Shown: one piece after another, positions 31,440 through 43,605 of the stretch
How positions within the stretch are numbered: position 1 is the stretch's first letter
Layout of the letters: every line of letters begins with the position of its first letter
NCBI RefSeq assembly: GCF_029227915.1
Contig: NC_079881.1
Coordinates: 12,253,501-12,313,500 of the forward strand
Direction of reading: 5' to 3'
Source of the DNA: Hydractinia symbiolongicarpus
Taxonomy: Eukaryota > Cnidaria > Hydrozoa > Anthoathecata > Hydractiniidae
Length of the DNA: 60,000 nucleotides
Position numbers and translations under genes: made by a program
The notes under the pieces: generated by a model
What the model was told of the DNA's origin: nothing
What the model saw: only the letters and a program-made list of their open reading frames with translations
Databases searched by the model: none

Positions 31440-32140
31440 CAAAGTCATTAAAAATTCACCCAACCACAACACCTGCTGAGCGCCTGTGCATTACTCTACG
31501 TTATCTTGCTACTGGGGATTCTTAATTCACTATAGCACCAAGTTATCGTGTAAGTGTGCAGGATAATTCGAGAGACACAATGAACATTATATGGGTTGTT
31601 CTGTGTGAGGCTACATGCGTGCACCTAATTCACCAAAAGAATGGTTGCAAATTTATGGAACTATGGAACTTTCCCCACTGCCTTGGAGCCATAGATGGCA
31701 AGCGTGTGGTCATCCAAGCTCCAAGTGCAAGTGGGTCCTTGTTTTTTAACTATAAAAAGTCGTTCAGTATTTTAATATCGGGAAAATAGGTTAAATAAGA
31801 ACACGTGTTTACAATATATCTCTGTTTATCTCTATAACTCTCGTGTCATCTAAAAATGATTTGTCATCAAAAGCCCAAGTCCTCTCCATCGTATTGTCTT
31901 ACTAGCTACGTGTATCGTCAAATATGAATTTATTCTTGTGGATATTGGAGACGCTGGACGCAAAAGTGACAGTGGCATATATAAAAACAGTCCACTTGGA
32001 CAAGCAATAGAAGAAAATCTTTTGGGATTTCCAGAGGAGGCTCTTATTCCTGACTAGAATAATGACATCAAGTTTCCGTACATTTTTGTTACTAATGAAG
32101 GATTTGCAATTAAGGAGAACATGATGAGACCTTAACTTGA
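31440..32140 (+). pseudogene. PIF/Harbinger transposase remnant (HARBI1-like)
   Basis: Reading plus-strand fragments gives TPAERLCITLRYLATGDS, a stop, then SYRVSVQDNS, WNFPHCLGAIDGKRVVIQAP (the first catalytic Asp of the DDE_4 fold) and GSLFFNYKKSFSI. After an interruption of about 130 bp come FILVDIGDAGRKSDSGIY (second Asp) and PYIFVTNEGFAIKENMMRP. Order and motifs match Harbinger transposases. One nonsense codon at about 31523, the interruption, and a stop in EALIPD make it inactive. It is probably one relic copy. Confidence 0.85.
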
Positions 32141-32705
32141 GTGAATTTATTTTAGTTAGTTTCACCATTTTTACTCATATGACGGTGCTTGAAACACGAT
32201 GTTCGATATTGAGGTTGAACTAGAATCGGAATCATCAGATAGAAATTTTAGCTGATCATAAAAATTACAGCAAGGTAGGCGAGTTGCTTTCGAGCCTGAT
32301 TGTGTCATTTTTGATTCGGTTAGCTTTGCAAGGCATGTAACCATCTCTAATATTCTTCCTAGTATGCCTTATCTCTTTAACTATAAAAATTAAAATTGTT
32401 ATGACAAAAAGCTAGGTTGCGACTTTCAGAGCTACTAAAAATATCAACTCAACATCTAAACTTACCGGTAAAGGTTTCTCAAAAGCTTCTGTATATGTTT
32501 TGCCACGTTAATTTCTTCGCATTATAGACAATTAATTCTGATATATATCACAACCAAATCTGGGTATACCGAGGGCTTTCCTTTGTTACGTGGTGTCATT
32601 CGTAAAGAGTGAGCCAATGACTTAAATTTTTAGAACTTACGTAGAGGGCACTTTGGTTACACTCGTAAGCGCAAGAAATGAACACATAGAATTTGGTACT
32701 TATTA

Positions 32706-33098
32706 AGCTCGGTTCCCACTGTGGTTTAAGTGTAAATATAAAACCTTAGATCAAAAAATTTTGATATTGTGGTTTAAAGTTCAAAGGCGCCGACAAATGC
32801 CGAAGGAGTTTTCAACGATTTTAGGGCACATTTTGCGTATTTTAAGACAGAAGAAAGAGAATAAAAAATGACAGAAAAAAACTAAGTTTGGTACAGGAAG
32901 AGAATCTTAGCGTACTTATACGCCAGTATCCAGTGATTTTTGATAAATCACACAAAGGCTACCAAGAGAGAAACGCTACATGTTTTGCTTTTAAAACACA
33001 GTGGGAATGCTCAGGTTTTATTTTAATTTTTAAAACACATTTAAAACCTTTTAGGTTTTATATTTAAACCCAAGTTAAACCACAGTGTGAACCAAGCT
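32706..33098. mobile_element. Harbinger-type MITE with TTA duplication
   Basis: TTA flanks both ends (32703-32705 and 33099-33101). Terminal inverted repeats start AGCTYGGTTC and continue through CACTGTGGTTTAA to TATAAAACC, about 45 bp. A 3-bp TWA target duplication is the PIF/Harbinger signature, and a Harbinger transposase relic lies 0.6 kb upstream. Confidence 0.85.
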
Positions 33099-33101
33099 TT
33101 A

Positions 33102-34980
33102 CAAAAATACCAATGGGTTTGTTTACAAAAGAGAACAGCCTCGATGTTGTTTGATGTTGTTCTTACAGGTAGCTTAGCTACTACTTAGTTACATTTAGGA
33201 TTAAACTAGCATTTATTACTTAATACTCAGTAAAATAGGCCAAGTTTGAATATTAAACTTTTTCGCTATAGCTAGCTAGACTAAGTATGAAAGGACAAAG
33301 CTGAGCTTTTTAGCTGGGTTAAAAGTCAAAACTTAAAGAGGAAAATTACATCACATTTTTTAAGATTATACTACACATATTTGAGAACACCTGCAGGAAA
33401 ATGCATTGTTCATCAATTTACCCCATATGGCTAATATGGAAGATTTCTTCATAAAAAGCATCAGAAACTTTATTTCATATGGATTACTTTTACATTAACA
33501 AAAATTAAAAATTTGAAGATAAACTTTTGCGATTTTGTCATTCATTAGTTTTCAAATTTCCCGCTGGAAATTTTTCAGGTTTAAAACCCATGTCTCACAG
33601 CAACTTTTTCGTCCTTATCCTAATGTTAATACATAAGCTATGCAAGAACTTTTGCAGGAAAATAAGAACACATCAGGAGAAAAAGTTTGTTATTAAAATA
33701 TTATAAATTAATTTCAAACCGATTAGTCCCTGCAGTCATTTTGGTGTCAGCGGTATGAAAAACTATGCTAAAACTATACTAAGTAAAAGTCCTATTACTT
33801 CAGTAAAAATTGAAATAATGACTTGAAACTTAGTATTACCTGTTTTTAGACCAGTTTGATGAAATGAACCCAAATTTTTTTTTTATTATCATAGTTTCTG
33901 AGTTCTTAATTTTGCCATTTTTGGAAACGCCGATAAACTTTTTTTGACAGAATGTCAATTTTGACAAGCCATGTGTACAGGATTAAAAATAATTCAAACA
34001 GATAAAATGTGTCCCAAGTTTAGGACCAAATACCTTATCCAGCTCAGAGAAAGTGGGAATGTGCTTCTAAAGCACAGTGCTAAATACATAATCTAAATTT
34101 TATATCGTATAAATACAAACTGGTTAGAAAGTTATTTTTTGTCCACCTGGATCTGCAACACGTTTACTTTGCACTAATTGCCCAGTCTGGTGCCACTCAC
34201 AATTAATTTTTGAATATCCACAGGAACTTTTTATGCAAAATGAAAAATGCTAAACAACTGTATTTGCTTTACAGAAATAACAATAGGCTTCATCATAAGT
34301 CCTGTGAATGTTGGTTTATGAAAAAGATATTATACCCTTAATGTTATAAGCGCTCCACTGGATTTGTAACACATTACACTAAGTGTCCTCCGTGTGAAAC
34401 AGTTTACGCTTTACTAAGTCTTAACCTGAAGACTTTAGGTCTTCCCACTTCAAGCGAATACTACTTCTGGCTATACTTTCCCAAATTTTGTTATTTCATA
34501 AAAGAAAACTGAAAATCTACAAAATTATTTATATATGCAGAAATTTATTTATGAAATATAGGTTTCAGTTTGTCGTGGAAACATGTTTACCAACATGCAA
34601 TGTCTTGCATACCTAACTAGCTATATACTCAAGTCTTGAATGTTCACTGTTATGGGAGGTCCAAAAAACTACCTAGCTATTTTTAATTGAAATGACAGAA
34701 TGCCTTGAAAAATCTTTTGTGCAGCTAGCTACATTAAAGTAATATATTTAGCTCTTGTACTTTATCACTTAATTATTTAATAACAAATTTGCCCTGGAAT
34801 GCTGGCATGGTACTGGCTAGGTAGCTTAAAATCACAAAATAAATATTATCCAGATGTGACCATCCCTCATCATCAGACATCAGAAAGGCGTTTCTGTTCT
34901 TTACTTCTCATTGTGGGGTACCTCAAATTCTTGTAAATCCAGTGAAAAAAAATTACTTAAGAATTCCTCTTCTTTCCCTT
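33102..34980. other. Non-coding, nothing recognised
   Basis: No ORF with coding character, no repeat array and no structured RNA seen. Confidence 0.5.
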
Positions 34981-34983
34981 GCA

Positions 34984-35441
34984 CTACTCATGGCATTTCC
35001 ACCAAATCATTGGATATTTTCTAACTTTATTTATTAACATTTCTTTATCCAAACTGATGTTTTCATTTTGTTTTTGCGGCAGCTGTTCTCGTTCTGACGA
35101 CAATTGGTTATCATAGTTCTCCGCATGTTCTTTAGAGCTCTCGACTGCATTGAAACTATTCCTTTCTGTCTCTATTTGTTTTCTAAATTTTCCAACTACA
35201 TCCAAGTTTTCCATGTTTTCCATGTTTGCCATGTTGTTTTGAGAAATGTTTCTTCGTCATTCTTAGACGTTATTCTGAAACCCAAGTCTGCTAAGCAAAC
35301 TATTGTTTCCTTTAGATTTGTTAATTCTGCCTCCGTAAACACGCTCTCTCGACCTTGCTTTTTTCTCTCTCCATCACTAACATGTCTCAAAACAGTTCCT
35401 TCCCAACTCTTGATTGGTTTTGGATTATAATTACGGAGCAT
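34984..35441 (-). pseudogene. pogo/CENP-B-like N-terminal fragment followed by coiled coil
   Basis: The first frame (35441-35196) starts MLRNYNPKPIKSWEG and contains FTEAELTNLKETIVCLADLG followed by FRIT. This resembles the DNA-binding N-terminus of pogo/Tigger-type transposases. A second frame (35232-34984) encodes a polar, probably helical segment (VVGKFRKQIETERNSF, SSEREQLPQKQNENISLDKE). The two overlap by 36 nt in different frames across an ACATGGAAA tandem repeat, so slippage or one indel probably split a single ORF. No catalytic domain follows. It could be a transposon relic or a small domesticated gene. Confidence 0.5.
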
Positions 35442-36900
35442 GTTTTTTACTAAAGTTTACTAATAAATGAAATAAAATACTACGGAAGATGCCACTCGTT
35501 CTGCATGCATAAGAGAATGAATAGTCTAATGTAAACAAATTCGCGCCGTTCCCGTAAGGTACCTAAATGCAAATATGTGCCTTAATGAAATAATGATGTG
35601 TTCGGTAATTGCCCCAAAATTTGGTTGTTACGGTTGTTACCTGTTACGAGGTAAAGATGGGACGCGTTTTTCTCGCAAGCGACGAGGGTTCATGGGACTT
35701 GGTTTTATACGACTGGATAGGAGGCTGGTTTGCCTGTCTCGATCACCCAAGCAGTATGGCAAGCGTCTTTTTGTTTCCTCAATTTTAATTCGAGAAAAGT
35801 AGCTTCTAGGTTAGCGAAATCGTGTTTTCTTGTCAGGTAATTAGAAATGGCTGGCGCGGAAGGTCTATAAAGGTTGAGACCACAACTTTTACGATTCCTG
35901 CAGCGTAAGTACTTACTCTTTAAATTGTAAATAGTGTTCTAGATGCATTTGTATTTTTCTTGTTGTTTTGGCTTGTCTCGATTTTACCCCAGAATTTTAG
36001 GTGTCTCAGTATTACCCCGTTTGACTATACTTGTTTTTGTTGAGTCATCAAAAATTCTCGTTTACGATTGGCTGAAATTCCAAGCGTGCCTTGCGCGGAA
36101 AAAAAAAGTTCAAAATTTTCAACCTTTTTATGTGTCTTTTTCCGCTTCTCTCCTCTTTGTACAAGATATTTTTAGAATCAAGTGACGTCATAGAGTCTGC
36201 GGTTTTAACATTCAGTAGGTTGCCTAATTATTGTCTCCTCACTTCTCTTTGTCTCTTTGATTTAAAAAAGTAATTCATTAAAAGGATGCAAATCAATGTC
36301 ATGCGATGCAGGTTTTTATATATTTTTAATCCAGCTGGCTTTTGATAAAAAATACTTAAAATAACCTACGTAAAAAAGCTAAATATTATATAATGAATAC
36401 TTGCAAAAGATAAATAAAGGTTTAAAAGTACTGGCCTTCATTGTTCAATCTGTGTAATATAAATGTTTTACTTTGTTTTTGTTTACTTTGTTTCAGATAT
36501 TTGAACCACGTTATGAAAACAGACTTGCCTTAGCTTTCCTGTATGGTACTGACCAAATGACCTGGTTGAAGATTTACTTTTTCTTACTTGAAACATGTTA
36601 GAAATTATGGGGGGGGGGGGGGGTACAGACTTATTTTTCATTTTATACATAAAGCATACGTTTTGAAAAATATTTATCTGGAAAATATTTAGAGCTTTTA
36701 CAGACCGTAGTGGTGGTTTGCTATGCGTAAATTTGTCATGGAAAAGAATAGTCCTTACAGCGTGTTTTTGACGTTTAGATATCGATTCAAGTTTAGATTA
36801 ATTAGTGCTGCCCCAAACTATATTTGCGTAATTTATATGACTATGTACGAATGAATAATATAAATTTATCAGACAATGTGTATTTAAGAGATGTCGAGCT
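35442..36900. other. Non-coding with a poly-G run
   Basis: The only notable item is an uninterrupted G run of about 15 at 36608-36622. Open frames on the plus strand (35575, 35943) show no protein-like composition. Confidence 0.5.
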
Positions 36901-38323
36901 TTATAGGGTGTGTTTTGTATTAGGTAACGCCAGACGTCAAAAAATAAAATTCGCATAAAAGGATAAGTTAGCTCATTATAGACATTATATTTTCCGGGTT
37001 TTAGCGTAAAATTTATTAATTATGAATTAACTTCATTATACTGACCCTACACCACTCTAACTATTGTTTTTCGACTGTCGGACGTACGCAGTTCTTAACG
37101 TCAGTCCAGACTCATGAAAATGTTATTGCAAAATCACTTTGACGTTTTAACTTTTATTTCCTTAATAAAGTCATTTTGCCACTGTTTCTAGTAAATTTAA
37201 ATCTGATATTTGTCAAATATGCGCTAACAAATAAAGTAAACGTACCTCCGACAGTAAATTCTTTCTTGAAAATAAGATTTCAGTGAGTAGAATTGTTTTC
37301 AAAACATGAGAAGTAGTCAAGTATCAATGAATAACATAAAGATGATGTTTTCATTTAAACTCGTCATAAAAACATAGCGATTCAGGTAAACGATGATATA
37401 ATTAAAAAGCGTACGTCCGACAGTTTTTGATTCAACGTACTTTTTGCCCTGTTTTTTTTTTAACAAGATTCATTAAAACAACACAACTAACAACCAGATA
37501 ACATCCTTGTACCTACGTTAACAATATCTGAAGTCATTGCAGTGCTAATTTTTTCTTTTTTGTTCGTTAAATTTTCATTAATACTTGTCGGACGTACGTT
37601 GTAGAAACATGTTTATATATTTTTTAATCCAAAAAGAAAAGAAGAATTTTGCTTTCTTTTATGTAAATCCAAGTCTAGCTCACAGAAAGTATCTTTTATT
37701 TTCCTATGGTGTGAACTTTTAGGAGATTTCTTGATTTGATCAGAAAGCTGTCGGACGTACGCATCCGTTTTATAATCAATATAAGAAGAATGAGGGTCAA
37801 AAATCTATTTAATTTGAATTCAATCCAAAAGTTTACCTTTAGCCTAAATCTTGAACGGCAAAAATCTTTTTAAAATTGAAGTGAATATATCGACATCAAA
37901 AGCGTACGTCCAACAGCGTACGTCCGACAGCATAACTCTTACTCAACATTTAAGAATACTGTAGTCAAAAATATTACTGAAAGTTCTAATTATGGTATTT
38001 TCTGTTAGCTGACATACATGAAATCATAAATTAATTTAATTTTCAACACTGAAATCGATACATTCGATAAAAAATTTAAAGTATTTCTAAAGATTTTTGT
38101 CGTCAGTTTTATCGTGTACGTCCGACAGTGCACATCATTTGCCATTTTCTCAAACCGAACAATATTGTTTTAAATTTTAACTGTTGTACAATTTAGTTCC
38201 CTTCAATATTGAAAAAACAAAAAACATTTTTGGGATCAATTTCTTTGAGTTCAAAAGTTATTACCATCCAAAGTATCGATCGTACGTCCGACAGTTTTTT
38301 CTAATTCAAAACAAACCCTATAA
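36901..38323. mobile_element. TIR-bounded unit with nine CGTACGTCCGACAG motifs
   Basis: The 23-bp ends 36901-36923 and 38301-38323 are inverted copies (TTATAGGGT core) with 21 of 23 positions matching. Inside, CGTACGTCCGACAG or a one-mismatch form occurs at 37075, 37241, 37409, 37586, 37748, 37902, 37916, 38114 and 38280. Those at 37075, 37586 and 37748 are in reverse orientation. Spacing is mostly 155-180 bp. The rest is AT-rich and non-coding. I infer a non-autonomous DNA transposon with many internal protein-binding sites. I recognise no family. Confidence 0.75.
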
Positions 38324-38607
38324 CAAACACCAATAGATTTTGAAAGTTTATACTTACAGTTTTTCTGTGTGTTCGCTAGGTAACCTTTTCATCAAGTATG
38401 ACTCCCAGGAACTTCGTTTCTAATTTTGAAAATATTACCACTCATCTGTTCAGTCATTCTAGGCTACGTTTCGACAGCTATTTATTATTATTTGAAGAGA
38501 TAATTAGAGGATTGAAATCAACCAATCAGATCACAGCAATTAAAGTAATTAACTCTTTCACGGACCCAGATGGAAGCAATAGATTGATTAAAATCTTTCC
38601 TTTTTTT

Positions 38608-38695
38608 CTAAAAGTTCGCTTTTGGTTACGTTTTTTTTTTCTAAAAGTTCGCTTTTTGTTACGTACGAAAAAGAAATGTAACGTAAAGCGAACTT
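38608..38695. repeat. Duplicated arm and foldback
   Basis: CTAAAAGTTCGCTTTTGGTT (38608) is repeated at 38641, and its inverse (ATGTAACGTAAAGCGAACTT) occurs at 38676-38695, so the second arm can fold into a stem over a short ACGTACGAAAAAGA loop. No gene function is evident. The overlapping open frame at 38398-38745 runs through this repeat and is not called. Confidence 0.6.
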
Positions 38696-38699
38696 TCTC

Positions 38700-39760
38700 T
38701 ACAAAAAAAACGAGTCTAATTAGTAGATTTAGTAATAGAGTCTAATTAGTTGCAATTTTTAATTTCAAAGAAACTGATTGGTTAATGTTTTCTTTGACAA
38801 ATTCAAAAATTTTTAAAAACTTTTGAAATCACAAATTTAAGAAATTGAAAAAGGATAAATTGATAAGTTTTTTCGAGAGACATTTTAAAAGAGGGAAATA
38901 AGATCTTTTTAAAGGAAATTGTGATATCCCGACAACTGTTGTAACTGTTCGTCGTGAAAGTTGTCTAGAATGATGGTGCAAATTGGTGTAAATTGTAAGA
39001 GCTACAGGATTTTTTGTGGGGGATTAAAGATTTTTAAAAATCAAGTAATTTCTAACAAATCTTAGAACAATATTTTGATATTTTGAGAATACAGATGACT
39101 TTAAGAAAATTTTTCAAAGAAATTAGGCACTCAAGGAGAACTGATAATTAACCTGTAACATGATAGCGGCTAATTATACTGTACGTACCAAATAATTATT
39201 CTGCATCGCGGCTAACTATTCTCTTATGACCATTTGATTATCAGTTTACCCTGACTGTCAACAACAGACTTTTGTCAGGCTTCTACAATTTTTCTGCCAA
39301 AAATTTAAAAAAAATATGTAATGCATATCTTTTTATTCGATAAAAAAAGCCACACAAAGTGTCATTTGAAAGTTACCCCCTTATTTATAAAGAGGTAGGG
39401 TTGGGTGTCCATACCTCACGAAAAAGTTATGCAAAGCAGAACCAAAGGTTTTTGTTGCTGGCTTCTTAGGAAAAAGTCAAAACAATGATTACATGAACTT
39501 GTTTAGATTTAAGGAAACAAGATTCTTTTTATTTTCTCGCATTGCTACCTGTTTATACTTTTAAATACGGCAAAGTCATCATCTCTGTATAAGCCAATGT
39601 AAATTCATCTCTCCTAGTTGTTTAAGCATATATATATACCAACTAGTTCACACACTTCTGTCCCGTCATATCTCATCATATCTCGTATATATTCGTCATA
39701 TATATACGTCTGAAAACAAGAAGAAAAATCAATGCCACCCAAAATAATAAAAATTTCAAA
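38700..39760. other. Non-coding, nothing recognised
   Basis: AT-rich sequence without gene-like frames. Confidence 0.5.
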
Positions 39761-39762
39761 CT

Positions 39763-41410
39763 ATGCGTTCTATTTATTATTATTACGTAAAGGGTCGAAA
39801 TTTACACCATCTACGAAAGACTCTCCGCCCGAAGTCAGGTATTAAAGCATTTACTCGATGTTTGACAATAAAAAAGAAATTTGGACATTTAACAAATGAT
39901 GATCAATCTTTAGTTCGAAATCCTTCTAAAATGGATTTTAAACATGAGAATCAAGAATTAGCAACCTCGATAATACAGACCCTGAATTTGTATCGTATAA
40001 TGACAATATGACACCTCGGGAAAGAGATGCAATGAATGATTTAAAGAATAGTCATGACAACATTCCAAAGAAAGCAGACAAAGGTGGTAACTAGGTGATT
40101 ATGATACCGAATTCTAATTTAACAAAATTGTAATGGAAGGAAATTTGTTTACAACATTGTATTCTCGAATAGATAAAAATTGCGATATAAAAGTGATGAA
40201 AGAACTTAAAAAACACATTTTTAACTATCAGAACTGGCTTACAAACATATTGATCATAATCTATCAATTTCACACCTTACCAATCACAAACAAATTGAAA
40301 AAGACGATGTCAGATTACATAAAGTTACCCCAACCACTTGACTTAAAGGGCCGACTAATTGTTGCAGAATGCAATTCATCTACACCATTAATTCCATTTG
40401 TGAAAACCTACCGTCAAAATAATTAGGCTATTTTAAGACTGATACCACAGAGTTTGAACTATACCGAGGTTACCTTTCACAGTGTTGACGTATCTAGTTT
40501 ATATATTATATATTTGTGGTAGGCACTTACTGGGAATTGACGCAGTAAGATACTAGATACGTAAATATAGGAATAAAATACCGACACGATTCACAGAGAA
40601 TTTCATCATAGACAGTTCATTTTCATCAGAATGATGGTACTGCTATGGGAACAAAAATAGCTCCATCGTACTTATGTTTGACCGTTGCATATCAAGAAAT
40701 AAATTTACTTCTCGAAATTTTATCAAGACACTTTACGTCCAGTCAATGCAAATGGATTAAAAATAGTCTGAAGATATATAGATGATGTTTTTCATAGCTT
40801 TCTTAAACACAATTAATTTTTCAACGCACAGGAACTGTCTAAACAGCATGCATCCACTCACTGCAGAAAAATCATAAGTTAATACTTTGAAAAACGTTAG
40901 AGCAGAAAAGTTAAAGTTCCTGGATGTCTCCGTTTTGCTGTATGAAAACAATAGCATCGACACAAATGTTTTCTACAAATCTACCAGTTTACACGATTAT
41001 CTGAAATATGAATTATGAGAGCAGTCGCCTAAGACACACTAAAAGCAATGTACCATTTGACTTGGCGATTATTTGTTTTGTGTTAAACGAGAAAGCAGTA
41101 CAAGAGAGACTGACTAAAGTGACAACTCTCTTACGCAATTGCAACTATCCTGAAAATGTCATAGAGAAAGTTATCTTCAATGCAAAACTTCAGGGTCCTG
41201 CCCCACAAAAAACGATATGACATATTGCTCCAACTTAAAAGTTGATATAGTCATTCGCAAAACCAACCTACGCATAAACAACACACCAAATACCGATTTG
41301 AAGAGAAAAATTCGCAGATTATTATTTCATTTGTTAAGATTACAATCATCCTCTCAATTTCCACTGCCGAAGTTTAGCGCGTCTAACATATGTACGTATA
41401 TCTAAATGTA
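39763..41410 (+). pseudogene. Second Penelope-like element, RT region, decayed
   Basis: Collinear fragments in different frames: MTPRERDAMNDLKNSHDN then KKADKGGN (40010-40095, the Penelope RT motif), DGTAMGTKIAPSYACL (40630 on), IYIDDVFH (40770 on), KLKFLDVSVLLYENNSIDTN (40910 on) and NCNYPENVIEKVIFNAKLQG (41140 on). Order and motifs fit a Penelope-like reverse transcriptase. No GIY-YIG domain was found at the 3' end. Many stops. It differs clearly from the copy at 11470, so it is another subfamily. Confidence 0.75.
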
Positions 41411-41536
41411 ACGACAAGCAATCTTGTCCTAAAATCGTCCCGAAGATTTTTAAAGTGCTTTCCAAATTTCCTCCTAAAAATGTGGATGCTATTGGGATCG
41501 AGATCTACCTTAGTAACTTTTTGAGAAAAGAATTAA

Positions 41537-41650
41537 TCTCTTTAATAATAGCCGTATTTTGTCTGTCCCTGCACGGATCCCCCGCTGAGTTAGAATCCAC
41601 TTTGCCTGTTACAAACAAACAGACAGACACAGTATTATTATTATAAGAGA
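41537..41650. mobile_element. Facing Helitron 5' ends
   Basis: A plus-oriented 5' end (A|TCTCTTTAATAATAGCCG at 41537) faces a minus-oriented 5' end (TCTCTTATAATAATAATAC from 41650). Both carry CTGTCTGT tracts. The second abuts the CTAG 3' end of the next Helitron without a gap. Confidence 0.6.
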
Positions 41651-42555
41651 CTAGTCGATAAAGCCCGTGGAAAAATCCACTGAGGCAGGATAAATATGAA
41701 AAATAAGCGTCATTCGAATTTTGATGACATCAGCAACTCATTCACAAAATAAAAGAACCTTGTTTTCACGTTGCCTCTATTGTGTAGACCTTAAACTGCT
41801 GATCATGAAAATGTATATGATCATGTGCTATTGACGAACGGTTAAAAAGATATAAAGGTTTAAAAATTTTGCTGACGTCAGCAATAGCACGTCAAGACCT
41901 TAAAATTTTTTGTAAAAAATTTGTATACCTGTTGCCTTCATCGTATAGATCTTAAAACGCTGAGCAAGAAAATGTATAGGATCATGTACTTTTGACAAAC
42001 GGATGTAGAGATATTAGAGTTTAAAGGTTTTTTGATGACGTCATCAACCCGTCCATTCCGAAACGGATTCGGGGACCCAGGTTCAGGAAAATTACCCAAG
42101 TTGGTCCTAGGTGGTCCCTAGTTACCCACGCGGTGAAAAATCATAGACGTCACCACCTCGTTTCCAAGTTATTTGGCCTCAAAATTTTAGGTGCACTGTA
42201 ATGGCTTCATCAATTTAATATACGATACTAGTCGTTAGCCCGTGGAAAAATCCACGGGTTCGCCCGTCCTTTATATTTACCTGTCGCAGCAAAGTGGATA
42301 AAAATATATCGCATTTGATATTCGTGTTTCCGCAAAATCATTTTCTAACTCAGCGGGGTCCGCGCATAGACAGACAGACGACGGGTATTATTATAGGGAT
42401 TGACATTAAAGTAGTGTTATTTTTGTCGCACCGTAACGTCAGAAAATTTGACATATTTGAGATGCATTTTTCGGCAACATCAAAGGAAAATGAAGACATC
42501 CACTTTGCCTGTCACAGACACACAAACAGACACACTTAGCGTATTATTATATAGA
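41651..42555 (-). mobile_element. Helitron, interrupted by a nested Helitron
   Basis: Minus-strand 5' end TCTATATAATAATACGC at 42555 and 3' end GGGCTTTATCGACTAG at 41651. The 5'-proximal half matches the 4374 copy (GACGTTAAT and ACATCCATTTTGCCTG type blocks). A 172-bp Helitron (42228-42399) splits it. Confidence 0.8.
42228..42399 (-). mobile_element. 172-bp mini-Helitron nested in another Helitron
   Basis: It starts A|TCCCTATAATAATACCCG (42399) and ends with the stem CCCGTGGATTTTTCCACGGG followed by CTAACGACTAG|T (42228). The perfect 3' hairpin 11 bases before CTAG is textbook Helitron structure in a very small element. Confidence 0.88.
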
Positions 42556-43284
42556 TTAGTCGATAAGGCCCGTGGAGAAACCCGCTTAAACATAAGGGCA
42601 ATGGAAAAATAGGTTGTTTTGATGTTTAGCTGACGTCAGCAGTTCAGATAAAAAAAAATTGCGAAGTTTAGTTCATTCTTTTCCTGTAATGTGTAGAACT
42701 TGAAACGCTGATGGGAAAAATGTATGTGATCATGTGCTTTTAATAAACGGTTAAAGAGGTATAAGGGTTTAAAAATTTTGCTGACGTCAGCAATGGCCCG
42801 TCAAAAACCAAAATTTCTCTTTTAGGAATTTGGTATACATTGTATAGATCTTAAAACGCTGATCAAGAGAATGTCTAGGATCATGTACTTTTGACAAACG
42901 TTTGCAGAGATATTAGGGTTTGAAGGTTTTTTGGTGACGTCATCAACCCGTCTATTCAAAAACGGATTTGTGGACCAAAGTTTAGGAAACTTACCCAAAT
43001 CGGTCCCAGGTGGCCCCTAGTTACCTACGCAGTGAAAAATTATTGCCGTCACCACCTTGTTTCTAAGTTATTTGGCCTCAAAGTTTTAATTGCATTGTGA
43101 TGGCTTCATTAGTTTAATATAATTTCCTTTGACCTCAATACTATTTTATGGTAAAGTTTGGTAAATTACAGAACAATATTACAGGCGATGCTTTATAGAA
43201 TTTGTCAAAGAAAATTGTGAAGAATATAATCCACTTTGCAAAAGTGACAGACAGACACACGGAACTGGCGTATTATTATATAGA
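42556..43284 (-). mobile_element. Helitron, head-to-tail with the previous copy
   Basis: The 5' end TCTATATAATAATACGCCAG is at 43284 and the 3' end GGCCTTATCGACTAA at 42556, immediately adjoining the 5' TC of the next Helitron (42555). CTAA fits the CTRR rule. No ORF. Confidence 0.82.
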
Positions 43285-43311
43285 TACCCGTATACGTCTG
43301 TCTGTCTGGCA

Positions 43312-43605
43312 AATCCCTATTAATCACTGCTTAGCCATGGTTATTCCCTATTAGACATCAATGAGTAGAGACATATCCCTAATAATCAGCGCAATGTAGT
43401 GACGTCCTCTGTAGAATGGATCAAAAATCCAACGCAAGCGCAGTAAAGAGGGAAATTCCCTAATCGCATTAAAAACGGGAAATAACTGTGTTAGTTTTGA
43501 CCGTTATGAAATTTCCCGACAGTGTTAAAATTCTATATAATAAAAGGAGAAATGGATTCATAAATTCGTAAAACTGCTACGAGATATGGCAAGAACACGT
43601 GGATT
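43312..43605 (+). repeat. Left terminal inverted repeat of the Polinton
   Basis: It aligns with 57194-57515 in reverse. Shared blocks include TTAGACATCAATGAGTA, CATATCCCTAATAATCAGCG, TGTAGTGACGTC, GGGAAATAACTGTGTTAGTT, TATATAATAAA and the ATGGATTCATA start codon region. It contains several TCCCTAATMATC subrepeats and a 26-bp insertion near its outer end. A TATATAATAAA box lies just upstream of the end gene's ATG. Confidence 0.93.

Noticed and set aside
38398-38745. 115-residue ORF
   Set aside because: Its second half runs through the duplicated/inverted foldback repeat, and the first half shows no conserved features.
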